A stretch of DNA of 64,000 nt from Candidatus Vicinibacter proximus (GCA_016713905.1 JADJOE010000003.1:682001-746000), one strand, 5' to 3'. Positions 8,091 to 16,682 are shown, numbered from the stretch's first letter. Notes: a model not told the origin generated them from the letters alone. Numbers and translations: made by a program.

Positions 8091-8459
8091 TTAGTGTAAA
8101 GAATGAACTGCCATTTTATTTCCTTCGGAGTCGATGAACATTCCAAAATATCCCATTTCAAGGCTGATTTGGGTTTTTGGAACAATCACTTTTCCGTTGT
8201 TGGATTCTACTTTGTCCAATACTGTTTGCAAATCATCTCCACCATTAAGATAAGCGACGACTCCATCTGTTGAGGGTTGATAATCTTCGCCTTGTACGAT
8301 AGCTCCCGATACGTTTGTTCCATCCGTAGGAAAGAAGCCCATTTTTGAACCAAACATTTCTGCTTCTTTTATTTCCAAACCCAAAATGGCTTTGTAAAAA
8401 GATACAGCTCTGCTGAAATCCGTTGCAGGAATTTCAAACCAATTGATTAAATTTTCCAT
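8091..8459 (-). CDS. Glyoxalase/VOC-family protein
   Basis: The 122-residue single-domain protein shows the glyoxalase/bleomycin-resistance pattern: WFEIPATDFSRAVSFYKAILG at the N-terminus, then GVVAYLNGGDDLQTVLDKVESNNGKVIVPKTQI and a C-terminal FGMFIDSEGNKMAVHS. It probably works as a dimer; metal-ligand identity is not clear. It is 9 bases upstream of the DUF6265 lipoprotein and 73 bases downstream of the AraC regulator, suggesting one regulated unit. The substrate is unknown. Confidence 0.82.
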   Translation of the reverse strand: MENLINWFEIPATDFSRAVSFYKAILGLEIKEAEMFGSKMGFFPTDGTNVSGAIVQGEDYQPSTDGVVAYLNGGDDLQTVLDKVESNNGKVIVPKTQISLEMGYFGMFIDSEGNKMAVHSLH

Positions 8460-8532
8460 TGTTAAATTATTTTAAATTAGGCTGCAAAAATGCAATGCGT
8501 TTGAAACCTAAAATTGTAAAAATACGACAATG

Positions 8533-9345
8533 CTAATCCCTTATAAAAAAAGAGGTCATTTTAAGTTTATCTCTGTAAAATTCTTTAGGCGTAAGCCCAG
8601 TTAGCTCTTTAAAATCTTTGATAAAATGAGCTTGGTCATAATATTCATGCTGATAAGCCAAAGTGGTAAGACTTGTAAACTTTTTGTTTAGCAATATTTT
8701 AAGCGTGGCTTGTAGTCGAATGGTTTTTGAAAGTTTTTTCGGACTTAACCCTATGGTTGCTGAAAATTTGCGTTCCAATTGTCTGCGGTTGATGTTCGTT
8801 TGTTTGGAAAGATCGTCAATGGAAAGTTGTCCGTTAGCCGTCAATATGGTTTCAACGGTTGATTTTACAATGCGATCAACGGTTTCGATGTCAGTCAGCC
8901 GGTTTATTAAAAATGCTTCAATAAGTTTTATCTTTTCCGAAGTTGAATCGGCGTTTAAAACCATCTGTTCAATTTCTTGGCCGTCTTTTCCAAATAATTT
9001 TTCTAACGAAACGGCTGTGTTTTCCATTTCCTTAATCGGAATAGTCGCAAAAGGCAAAAATCCATATGGGTGGAATCGAACGGAAAAAACTCCGGTATCA
9101 CCTGTCGGTTCAATTTCCAACGGTCGCGTCAGTTGTCCGATTACAAAACATCTTGGCTGGATAATGCTGCTCCCTTTTTCGGTATACTGTTTGTACAAAT
9201 CGCCATAATGGAAAATCATTTCCATACAGCCATCAGGCACTATGGATTGTTTTTGCGGGGTTTCTTCTCTTGGACTTTCCAAGGTCCAATAACATTTGAT
9301 AAGTGTTGCTAAGTCTTGGTTTGGTTCGAATGTTTGATAGTTCAT
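8533..9345 (-). CDS. AraC-family transcriptional regulator
   Basis: The 270-residue protein has an N-terminal sensing domain of the DUF6597 type (IVPDGCMEMIFHYGDLY, residues about 36-52; FSVRFHPYGFLPF, about 106-118). A C-terminal AraC DNA-binding domain (about 165-260) follows, with two helix-turn-helix units. The second ends in the family signature YYDQAHFIKDFKELTGLTPKEFY. It binds DNA in the cytoplasm and may control the adjacent VOC/DUF6265 genes or the cupin gene, all on the same strand; this target assignment is inference. Confidence 0.88.
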   Translation of the reverse strand: MNYQTFEPNQDLATLIKCYWTLESPREETPQKQSIVPDGCMEMIFHYGDLYKQYTEKGSSIIQPRCFVIGQLTRPLEIEPTGDTGVFSVRFHPYGFLPFATIPIKEMENTAVSLEKLFGKDGQEIEQMVLNADSTSEKIKLIEAFLINRLTDIETVDRIVKSTVETILTANGQLSIDDLSKQTNINRRQLERKFSATIGLSPKKLSKTIRLQATLKILLNKKFTSLTTLAYQHEYYDQAHFIKDFKELTGLTPKEFYRDKLKMTSFFIRD

Positions 9346-9389
9346 CTGTTAATTTTTGGACCGTGGCTCAGTACACTTGCTACCATATT

Positions 9390-9932
9390 TCAGAATGAAG
9401 CATTGTGGTCTTTAAGCGACTTCACTTTTGGTTTGGTAAATAATCTTGCGATAGCTGCAATAATCGTGAATATAATGCCGGGTGCACCTGCAAACTTGTA
9501 TTGTCCGCGAATTTGATTGAGTATAAAGTCAAAATCAACTATCATCTGCAAACTCGGTTTATTGGGATTAGATTGACTGTTTAATGAGTCAAACCCCTGT
9601 ACCAACATATAGTCAATGTCAAGTGCTGGTTTGTATGTCGCTCTAAACTTTGTCTCCCTGTCAAGCGGATTTGAAAAGCTGTGTGCCGTCTTTGCTGTAA
9701 CATTAAAACTTTGTCCTTCTTCAAGAACTATTTTCTTGCCTTCAGCCGAAAGTTCAAGTTTGCCTTCAATAACTTCAAAAATTTCGTCTTGCAATGGATG
9801 AATATGTGGCGGTGGACCCTCTTGTCCAGCTGGAATGGTGCAGATAACTTCTGTAAAAGCACCTTCAGTGTCCTTACCTGTCTTTACAAAGGTGATTGTT
9901 TCACCTGTTGATTTTAGTGTAATAGATTTCAT
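9390..9932 (-). CDS. Cupin-domain protein with C-terminal hydrophobic tail
   Basis: The 180-residue protein has a cupin_2 barrel at about residues 30-105: PPPHIHPLQDEIFEVIEGKLEL (motif 1, His/His/Glu ligands) and GQSFNVTAKTAHSFSNP (motif 2, His). The C-terminal part has a short hydrophobic segment (APGIIFTIIAAIARLF) followed by basic residues, so it may associate with the membrane. A metal-dependent enzyme or binding role is likely; the substrate is unknown. It lies 44 bases upstream of the AraC gene on the same strand. Confidence 0.8.
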   Translation of the reverse strand: MKSITLKSTGETITFVKTGKDTEGAFTEVICTIPAGQEGPPPHIHPLQDEIFEVIEGKLELSAEGKKIVLEEGQSFNVTAKTAHSFSNPLDRETKFRATYKPALDIDYMLVQGFDSLNSQSNPNKPSLQMIVDFDFILNQIRGQYKFAGAPGIIFTIIAAIARLFTKPKVKSLKDHNASF

Positions 9933-10667
9933 TTTAACCTTGTTTAATTCTTTGTTTAATATTTATTGTTTTTAACTTCCATTTTTGTCGCTTATGCGAG
10001 ATAATTTGATATTAGCACTGTCTGCAAGTATGACGTATAATTCTTAGGAAAGTTGACGGTTTTGGTGGTCAACTTTTCATGCATGTCCCAATGATGGAAG
10101 TGGGATGGTACAGCTTGTCCCTTCCGGAGGAGGGGAAAGCCGACAAACTTTAGCCAATTATGCGAGAAGCCTTTGAGATTATTATTGTTGTTAGAACACA
10201 TGCATAGCTATATTTAGAGTCGTTTAATACAAATTTAGTAAATTCCTATGGGCTATTTTAATCTCTATAGAGTTTTTTAAAGCCTTACCAGAAATTTATA
10301 TCTGAAAGTTGTACTTTTTCTGAATAGGAATGAAAGCTCTATAATTTTAAATATAATACGGCCTTTTTAATTTTAGCGTTAAGGAATGAAAACAGCCTTA
10401 ATTTTTTTGGTTCTCTATTGTTTCAAGACAAAAAAGAACAAGGATAATAAGATGGAATTTAAGACAGCTTTAGTGAATAACTTGGGCCGCTAAAATGTCG
10501 GTGCGTTTGGCTTTATGATTTCTATTTTCTAAATTCAAGTATTTTGTATCACAAAATATTTTTTATAAGCAAGAATAGAAAATTTATGTATTCCAATTCC
10601 TTAAAAGACAAGATTTGCAATGTGCAATTTTAGTATTTTATAGATTTCTAAAAATAGCTCAATCGCG
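9933..10667. other. Gene-poor gap with inverted and direct repeats
   Basis: No convincing gene is seen. A 10-base direct repeat TTATGCGAGA occurs at 9992-10001 and 10158-10167. Between the copies, AAAGTTGAC at 10049-10057 pairs with GTCAACTTT at 10068-10076. A 69-codon minus-strand frame there (9992-10201) has no recognisable domain. The second half (10230-10667) is very AT-rich and contains the dispersed repeat copy B. The layout could mark an old insertion beside the cupin gene. Confidence 0.35.
10378..10470. repeat. Dispersed intergenic repeat, copy B (short form)
   Basis: This copy has the same ends as the repeat at 5869-6104. CAGCCTTAAT lies at 10393-10402, then after only about 20 bases TTCAAGACAAAA, AGAACAAGG and GATGGAATTT follow, ending near 10470. 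The hairpin array found in the other copy is absent. Both copies lie in the same orientation in gene-poor gaps of the minus-strand accessory region. Confidence 0.5.
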
Positions 10668-12677
10668 TTATTGTTTCATAACCTTAAAAATGTCCTTGCC
10701 AATTTTGAGTATATACAAACCACTTTGATATTCAGAAATGTCTAAAGAACTTCCATTTCCACTTGCAATTAGGACTCCATGGACATCACACAGGACAAAA
10801 TATTCGTAGACATTCCAAGATATTAAATTGGAAGTAGGATTAGGATATATTATCAATTTTTTATTTTGCGTTTCTTCTTCTACAGCGGTAGTTTCATCCT
10901 GTATATAAATGTTAAATTTCATGGTCAACTTTGCGGATTTACCATCACTGCGTCTGTAAATAAGTGCCTGACGAATCGTAACCGAATCTCCATTTTTGCA
11001 GGTGCCCGGAAATTGACCTATCCTGACTTGCAGATCATTGATGTCAAGCTCGGAATAAATAAATGAGTTCACTTGCCACCTGGTCACTTTACCATCATTA
11101 TCAAACCAGTGTCCCGGATAAAATGCAGTAGAATTACTGTCCAGACTTCCATCCGGGTTAACAGCATAGTATTTTATTTGGTTACCAAGTTTTTGATTGA
11201 TTTCTGCTTCTGGCAATGCAAATGCATCTTCTATCAACACAGTATTAAGTTTAATTCTATACGCATCATAATTTGACCTTGGTTTCATGATGACGTCGTG
11301 GGTTAATTCTAAATCTTTTAAAGGACCCAAAAAATTGCCTGATAAATCTGTGTTTTCAAATTTGACTTGGTATGGCCAATGTTCATCATTTGAGTTGTCA
11401 TCGTCCCAGGCGTGTCTCCAGTGCTGCTGAGGGGCTCCTGTTACAATGAGCCACAGGTGGGTACAATGCTCGGGACTTGTAAAACTTAGTGAAGATTTTG
11501 GATTGGCCCCATTTGAGTATTGGACACTTTTAGCTTCACTGTAAATGCGTTGACCATTGTTCAGAAGTGCAACAAAACCAAAATTCCACCCGGCATGTTC
11601 AATATTTTTTGACCTGTAGGCTGTGTCACCAGCCAATCCCTCAAAATTCACTTTTATTTCTGTTCCCGGTGCAGGCACTCCAAGTTTTATGCTGTGATAC
11701 CCGTAATTTTCCAGGCAAATGCTACGATCTACCTGCCAAAAACTATCAACCGTAAAATTCATTTTTACCTGAGGTCTTTTATGAATATAGTCTTTACCAG
11801 AAACTTTTAAAGAAGGAATATCCCAGGTTGTCATGCGAGCTGCATGTTCGTATATTTGGTTATTAAAAGCTGCTTGATCAAGGTTGTTTAATCTTTTATA
11901 GGCTTCAACAGGATCTTCAGGTCTTCTGGACGCTCGCCAAAGTTTGCCTATAAAGTCAATGCCATTTTTATAAGTCCAGAATTCAGTAATGAAATAATTA
12001 GCGTACCTGGTATTTTCGTGAAGGATGTGCAGATGGTTGTTTTGAATGTAATTGTTATAATCTCCATCCACAAAAAGTTGTTCAGGATATACTTGATAGG
12101 CCATCCATTGTGCGCACTGCTCCCAAAACCCATTGCCACCTGTACCATTATCACCCAATCCATACCTGAATCCACCCTCAGTATCACAGCCTGTTATGTA
12201 TTGAAAGCCATGGCCAATCTCATGAGCCACCACATGATCTCCATTGGCAGCGGCGGGACTTACAAATATGGTAGCCACTGAATCGTCTTGTCCTGACCCG
12301 GAAGCATGCCAATCGGTGGTGTACAATAAAAAGATCATAAGCTTATATTGATCGGTGACCGAAGAATCTTTAATGGCAAATTTTAAGGAATCCAGCATGA
12401 TGCGATAAGACTTCTCAGCTACTTCAATTAAATTTTTCATATCCACTGTATATGGAGAAGGAGAAAGTGAAGGATCGGCGCCAAATCCAGCTTCCCAAAA
12501 CACGACCACGTTTTCAGTCTCAACACTCCTGGCATAGCTCCATTGACTTTTATCATCATTTAGGTCCATACCCGTATTGGTAATAAATCTAGGGATGTAA
12601 ACGGTCTTTTGTGCTCCGAGAGATTTAATAACAAATAAGAGAGCAAACATGATCACTTTAATTCTAAAGGCTTGCAT
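10668..12677 (-). CDS. Secreted HExxH metalloprotein with T9SS sorting tail
   Basis: I chose the ATG at 12677 (MQAFRIKVIMFALLFVIKSLGAQ, a clean signal peptide) over a TTG nine codons upstream. A DUF6055-like region carries HEIGHGFQY, the zinc-peptidase HExxH motif, at about residues 157-165, with a downstream FWEQCAQWMAYQ whose Glu could be the third ligand. A beta-rich domain (VTRWQVNSFIYSELDINDLQ) follows, resembling DUF4859. The end is a type A T9SS tail: IYPNPTSNLISW, then GLYILKIGKDIFKVMKQ. The protein should be secreted and attached to the cell surface, possibly a protease or glycan-associated enzyme. Confidence 0.75.
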   Translation of the reverse strand: MQAFRIKVIMFALLFVIKSLGAQKTVYIPRFITNTGMDLNDDKSQWSYARSVETENVVVFWEAGFGADPSLSPSPYTVDMKNLIEVAEKSYRIMLDSLKFAIKDSSVTDQYKLMIFLLYTTDWHASGSGQDDSVATIFVSPAAANGDHVVAHEIGHGFQYITGCDTEGGFRYGLGDNGTGGNGFWEQCAQWMAYQVYPEQLFVDGDYNNYIQNNHLHILHENTRYANYFITEFWTYKNGIDFIGKLWRASRRPEDPVEAYKRLNNLDQAAFNNQIYEHAARMTTWDIPSLKVSGKDYIHKRPQVKMNFTVDSFWQVDRSICLENYGYHSIKLGVPAPGTEIKVNFEGLAGDTAYRSKNIEHAGWNFGFVALLNNGQRIYSEAKSVQYSNGANPKSSLSFTSPEHCTHLWLIVTGAPQQHWRHAWDDDNSNDEHWPYQVKFENTDLSGNFLGPLKDLELTHDVIMKPRSNYDAYRIKLNTVLIEDAFALPEAEINQKLGNQIKYYAVNPDGSLDSNSTAFYPGHWFDNDGKVTRWQVNSFIYSELDINDLQVRIGQFPGTCKNGDSVTIRQALIYRRSDGKSAKLTMKFNIYIQDETTAVEEETQNKKLIIYPNPTSNLISWNVYEYFVLCDVHGVLIASGNGSSLDISEYQSGLYILKIGKDIFKVMKQ

Positions 12678-12726
12678 ATAAATTGAAAATTTAAGCTGTT
12701 GCAAAGTAAGTACTTTCCTAAAGAAA

Positions 12727-12858
12727 TTATCTCATGCAATCGTATTTAGTATTGAGGAACAAGTTCCGGGAAGTCTGCTCTACATAGTCCAGTTCGCTGC
12801 CACAGCCTGCGTCCTTGTGCAGGATGTCGTCTATATTTTTTAAGGTTTGTTCAAACAT
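12727..12858 (-). pseudogene. Degraded N-terminus of type I restriction methylase HsdM
   Basis: A 43-codon frame starts at an ATG at 12858 and ends in TAA. Its first 30 residues (MFEQTLKNIDDILHKDAGCG then SELDYVEQTS) match the very conserved start of type I methylase HsdM (N-terminal helical domain). The family then continues with a Trp-containing LFLKYLDDLE stretch. Here the sequence reads RNLFLNTKYDCMR and stops. No catalytic NPPF region or hsdS/hsdR gene is nearby. This is a remnant of a lost restriction system, or the scar of a deletion ending at 12727. Confidence 0.65.
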
Positions 12859-13110
12859 AATTAATTTCTGTTGTCATCCATTCGTAAAGTTAATAATATG
12901 GTCGGGTGCAGGGGTAAATTTAGCTGTTATGATTTTGCAATGGGTTGTTTCTTAATTTTAATATATTATTCAATAAATGTCCAAAAGCGCCTTGAAACCG
13001 TCTTCTGAAATAAAGTTATTAAAATTAGAATGGTTTTAAAAAGTTCCTATTTAGCGCCTTAAATAGCGTAAAATATATGGGTAAAATTCTCTGATTTTGA
13101 AAAATTAAGC

Positions 13111-13182
13111 AGTCAGTTTCACCGGAATGGTGGGGTCAACATGAAAAGGATTAGGGTGGGTCACTTTGCTCCGGATTATACA
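13111..13182. mobile_element. IS21-like terminal repeat remnant
   Basis: Two related units occur close together: GTCAGTTTCACCGGAATGGTGG at about 13112-13133, of which the core is GTCAGTTTCACCGGA, and GTCACTTTGCTCCGGATTATA at about 13160-13180, preceded by GGGTGGG. Short tandem repeats of this kind occur at the ends of IS21-family elements in Bacteroidota; this comparison is from memory. No istA or istB frame is present, so only an end would remain. The gap 12678-13477 also holds the HsdM remnant, and I see nothing else firm in it. Confidence 0.35.
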
Positions 13183-13477
13183 TAAGTACCATGAAAGATT
13201 TGTACTCTTCTATCCAATTCTTTTTAGAACACATCTTTATTCAATTTTTGGAATAAAATAATTTCCAAAAATAGTAGACATCAATTAATGATTTTCTATG
13301 GCAGAAGCTTTTCTTTCAGCAGAATGACAAGTGTTTGCTCAATTGATTGCAGCTTGACGATGTGGCGCATTATTGAAGCCTAAACTTTCGGTTAAAAACT
13401 GTCTTTTCAAGTACAAAACCAACTTTAAATTGAGCCCAAAACCCGCCATATTGCCAAATTGCAGTTAGTACACGCTT

Positions 13478-14530
13478 TTATCTTTTTATAAATTTCATTG
13501 TTATATTATCTTCATTGAAGATTCTTAGAAAATAAATACCATTGCTAAAATTACGAATGTCAATTTTTTCATTTTCAGAAAGTTTTCCCTTTTGAATTTC
13601 TTCTCCCCATATATTGAAAATTTTATACTCTACAATTTCAGATAAATTTGATAATTGTAAATAATCACTTGAAGGATTTGGGAAAAGCTCTAAATCTAAT
13701 TTCCCATTTTCGTGTATTGATAATGGACCGGAATATTTGGATATTTTATTGCCATATACTTGAGAGAAATATAAAATGTTATTACTGCTGAATGCTAAAT
13801 CACCGGATCTATTTAATCCAGTTAACAAAGTAGTGGTTAAAAGGCCACTACTAGTTATATTTTTCCGAGAGATGCTATTTCCATTTGATTCGCAGATATA
13901 TAAATCGTTTCCATTAAATACTATACCATTAGGGCCACTTAAATTAATAACAACATCAACTGGCAATGGATTTGGACTAGTAACATCTATTTTTGAAATT
14001 TTGTTTGCATAATAATTAGAATAGTAAAGATCGTTTCCCTTCAATGCGAAAAATGAAGAAAAAACACCTGTTGATACAACAGTTATTAGAGGTGGATCAG
14101 CAATTGTTAAATCTATTTTAGATATTTTGCGAAGACTGCCTTGACAAACATATAGAAAATTATCCTTGATAGCCATTCCTAGGGGAGATTCTATATTTTG
14201 TTTTACAATCATTGCAATAGGATTTGCTTGAGTGATATCTAATTTTAATATTTTATCATCACCTGGATCTGAGATGTAAAGATAATTGCCTGATATTAAT
14301 AAATCTACTCCATCAATTAGGCCGGTAAGCATATCTGTCGGTGTAGGATTTGTATCTGAAATATTTATTTTGCGTATTCTATCATTTCCATTCTCGATGT
14401 AATACAAGTCATTGCCATTTAATGCCATAGCTGTAGGGAGAGATTGGTCTGTTATTACATCAGTTATTTGAGCTTGCGAAGTAATGCTGCAAAAAAGTAA
14501 AATCAAAAAGAACAAGTAACCTTTTATCAT
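13478..14530 (-). CDS. Secreted beta-propeller protein with T9SS sorting tail
   Basis: The 350-residue protein has a signal peptide (MIKGYLFFLILLFCSITSQAQ). About six propeller-like repeats of roughly 42 residues follow, each with a G/K-N-D/F-LYY/LYV core and an I-x-K-I/L-D-I phrase: GNDLYYIENGNDRIRKINI, GNYLYISDPGDDKILKLDI, DNFLYVCQGSLRKISKIDL, GNDLYYSNYYANKISKIDV and GNDLYICESNGNSISRKNI. The last 75 residues are a type A T9SS tail (LELFPNPSSDYLQL, NGIYFLRIFNEDNITMKFIKR). It is secreted and surface-attached, with an unknown ligand. Confidence 0.78.
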   Translation of the reverse strand: MIKGYLFFLILLFCSITSQAQITDVITDQSLPTAMALNGNDLYYIENGNDRIRKINISDTNPTPTDMLTGLIDGVDLLISGNYLYISDPGDDKILKLDITQANPIAMIVKQNIESPLGMAIKDNFLYVCQGSLRKISKIDLTIADPPLITVVSTGVFSSFFALKGNDLYYSNYYANKISKIDVTSPNPLPVDVVINLSGPNGIVFNGNDLYICESNGNSISRKNITSSGLLTTTLLTGLNRSGDLAFSSNNILYFSQVYGNKISKYSGPLSIHENGKLDLELFPNPSSDYLQLSNLSEIVEYKIFNIWGEEIQKGKLSENEKIDIRNFSNGIYFLRIFNEDNITMKFIKR

Positions 14531-15023
14531 AATTTATTTATTTAAATGTTTGCTAACTCCGTTATATCTGCCACATCATGGCACAAGTCTGACTATCAGT
14601 GTAGGGATTGGTGAAACAAAAGGTGTACATATCTTTTTTCAAAATTAAATAAATTTTAGCAATTTTTATTTGTGAGGTCTGTTTATTTTTAAAAGGGAAG
14701 CACATCGATGGGATAATGGAATTTTGAAAGCCCCGGGATTCAATAATCTTCTTTTGTCGGAAGCGGGATGAACGATTCCGATTGTACCTTTATATTTCAG
14801 CGAAACTTTGATACCACAATAAAATGATCAGTTTTCGGTGTTAAATGCAAAACTTACCACAAAAATCATTGAAAAGTAATTATAAAGGTGTGTTTTTAAA
14901 CGAAGGGAACCGATCTTATGGTTCATCTTACTTAATTGGATCGGGTCCTTTTAAGCCCGATTCATAATTGCAGCTCCAAAATATTCATTTTAAGATATAA
15001 CCAAAATTCCTAATGTATATTGA
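14531..15023. other. Divergent intergenic region with an imperfect inverted repeat
   Basis: This spacer separates the minus-strand propeller gene from the plus-strand OmpA-like gene. No gene is seen. GGAACCGATC near 14906 is nearly the inverse complement of GATCGGGTCC near 14939, giving a stem of about 10 bases with one mismatch and a long loop. The region ends in the promoter listed next. Confidence 0.35.
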
Positions 15024-15052
15024 TTTGAATTAATTATTTAAACATATCTTTG
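15024..15052 (+). promoter_or_regulatory. Bacteroidota-type promoter for the OmpA-like gene
   Basis: TTTG at 15024-15027 and TATCTTTG at 15045-15052 (matching TAnnTTTG) are 17 bases apart, close to the -33/-7 layout of primary-sigma promoters in this phylum. The predicted transcript starts near 15059, leaving a leader of about 20 bases before the ATG at 15079. Confidence 0.6.
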
Positions 15053-15078
15053 TATGTTTAATTTAATCATCCGCTACC

Positions 15079-16599
15079 ATGAAGCAGTTTTTATACTCCC
15101 TGATACTCCTGGCTTGCCTCGCAGGCCCTGTGAACGCTCAGTTATTTGAACTCAAGCAAGGGCTCAGTGCCAAGAAGACTTTGATAGACTACAATACCCT
15201 GAGAGACAAGGATGCCGCCGCCCTGAAGGATATGGCTGATGGCTTCGAACTCGCATATCTCCGTAGATTTTCTAAGAATTTTGTTTTGTCCGCACCTTTG
15301 GCTCTGGGCAGATATGTGGATTCCATCGGGGATGGGGGAGGATCTCCTCTTTTGTCCGTGGGCGTTCTCGGCCAATACCACTTCTTTAAGAAGAGTTGGT
15401 GGGTCAATCCTTTTCTGACCGCTGGCTTGAACAGCTTATTTCCTATGGGCCGCTCCTTTGGGATGGAGATTCCGGTAGGACTTGGCCTGAATGTTAAATT
15501 GCATCCACAGGTATTCCTGCAGTTACAGTCCGACTTTAGACTGGGCATCATCGACTGGGAAGATCACCTCCAGCATACTTTTGGTCTGGTGTATTTCCTT
15601 GGCAACAAAAAAGCAGATAAACCAGTGATGGAAATGATGAAGACGGATTCAGATGGTGATGGTGTAGCAGATGAACTGGACCTATGTCCATCTATTGCCG
15701 GCTTGGCTAAGTTTTATGGCTGCCAGGATACGGATGGCGATGGGATAGAGGACAGTAAAGATAAATGTCCGGATACGGCCGGAGTCATGGAGTTGAATGG
15801 CTGTCCGGATGCAGACGGAGATGGGGTGTCTGATAACGACGACGAATGTCCTAATATAAAAGGTTTAGTAGAAAATAAAGGCTGTCCGGAGAAAGACGGC
15901 GATGGCGATGGCATTCCCGACAAGGAAGACCATTGTCCGGATAAGGCTGGTTTGGCGAGCCTGTATGGATGCCCTGACAGCGATGGCGATGGTATCTCTG
16001 ACAAGGATGACCGTTGTCCTGATATTCCGGGTCTGAAGACCAAAGGTGGTTGCCCGGAAACCAAAAAAGATTCCGACAAAGACGGTATTGAAGACGATAT
16101 GGACGAATGTCCTTTTGCAGCCGGATTGATGCAGTTCAAAGGTTGTCCGGATACGGACGGCGACGGCATCCAGGACAAAGTGGACGATTGCCCTACCATG
16201 GCCGGACCACGATCCAACAAAGGCTGCCCGCTGATCGAGAAAAAGGATCTCGAAGTGCTGGACTTTGCCATGCGAGCAATCCAGTTTGACCTGGGTCGAG
16301 CTACCTTAAAAGAAGAGTCCTTTTCCATTCTGGATAAAATCGCCAAAATCCTGAAAAAATATCCTGACTATAACCTTGCCATCGGCGGACATACCGACAA
16401 CTCCGGTAGCCCGGGATTCAACCTGGAGCTTTCCGAAAAACGGGCCAAAGTGTGCTACGAGTACCTGGTTTCCAAAGGTTTGGACCAGAACCGCTTGTCT
16501 TACACGGGATACGGGATGACCAAGCCGATCGCAGACAACAAGACAGAAACCGGAAGATTCCTCAACCGCCGTACGGAATTCAATCTCGTACCAAGATAA
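15079..16599 (+). CDS. OmpA-family protein with seven thrombospondin type 3 repeats
   Basis: The 506-residue protein has a signal peptide (MKQFLYSLILLACLAGPVNAQ), a beta-rich N-terminal domain (about 22-180, e.g. GYFK-like strands around GQYHFFKKSWWVNPFLTAG), seven Asp-rich TSP3 repeats (190-384) and a C-terminal OmpA domain (about 390-506). The OmpA part contains IGGHTDNSGSPGFNLELSEKRA and the ending GRFLNRRTEFNL, the peptidoglycan-binding signature. It is an outer-membrane protein that should tether the membrane to the wall, with calcium bound by the Asp loops. It has its own promoter and terminator and higher GC than its left neighbours. Confidence 0.9.
   Translation: MKQFLYSLILLACLAGPVNAQLFELKQGLSAKKTLIDYNTLRDKDAAALKDMADGFELAYLRRFSKNFVLSAPLALGRYVDSIGDGGGSPLLSVGVLGQYHFFKKSWWVNPFLTAGLNSLFPMGRSFGMEIPVGLGLNVKLHPQVFLQLQSDFRLGIIDWEDHLQHTFGLVYFLGNKKADKPVMEMMKTDSDGDGVADELDLCPSIAGLAKFYGCQDTDGDGIEDSKDKCPDTAGVMELNGCPDADGDGVSDNDDECPNIKGLVENKGCPEKDGDGDGIPDKEDHCPDKAGLASLYGCPDSDGDGISDKDDRCPDIPGLKTKGGCPETKKDSDKDGIEDDMDECPFAAGLMQFKGCPDTDGDGIQDKVDDCPTMAGPRSNKGCPLIEKKDLEVLDFAMRAIQFDLGRATLKEESFSILDKIAKILKKYPDYNLAIGGHTDNSGSPGFNLELSEKRAKVCYEYLVSKGLDQNRLSYTGYGMTKPIADNKTETGRFLNRRTEFNLVPR
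15646..16231 (+). repeat. Seven in-frame calcium-binding-type (TSP3) repeats
   Basis: Seven units of about 27-31 residues follow each other, each with D-x-D-G-D-G-[VI]-x-D, then D-x-C-P, a hydrophobic stretch and G-C-P/Q. Examples are DTDGDGIEDSKDKCPDTAG and DADGDGVSDNDDECPNIKG. The fourth unit has an extra DG pair (DGDGDGIPD) and the sixth has Lys in place of Gly (DSDKDGIED). The two Cys per unit fit the disulfide pattern of the family. Confidence 0.85.
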
Positions 16600-16630
16600 G
16601 CTACGTTCCGGCTTCAAAACGATATAAAAA

Positions 16631-16660
16631 GGAGTCCAATTCGTTGGATTCCTTTTTTTT
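16631..16660 (+). terminator. Rho-independent terminator after the OmpA-like gene
   Basis: GGAGTCCAA pairs with TTGGATTCC (one G-T pair) around a short TCG-containing loop and is followed by eight T residues ending at 16660. It lies 31 bases after the stop codon and just before the efp promoter. Confidence 0.8.
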
Positions 16661-16674
16661 ATGTACTATCGGCT

Positions 16675-16682
16675 TATCTTTG
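16675..16682 (+). promoter_or_regulatory. Promoter -7 element for efp operon
   Basis: TATCTTTG matches TAnnTTTG and lies 28 bases upstream of the efp ATG, directly after the preceding terminator. A -33 TTTG is not obvious. Confidence 0.5.

Noticed and set aside
9992..10201. 69-codon minus-strand frame
   Set aside because: It lies within a repeat-bearing gap, starts with a run of Asn codons and shows no domain; treated as non-coding.
14706..14725. Third copy of the dispersed repeat
   Set aside because: Only ATGGAATTTT and a few neighbouring bases match; the TCAAGACAAAA and AGAACAAGG parts are missing.
15714..16346. Long antisense frame opposite the TSP3 repeats of the OmpA-like gene
   Set aside because: It is a Ser/Pro-rich shadow created by the repetitive Asp/Gly codons of the real gene on the plus strand.
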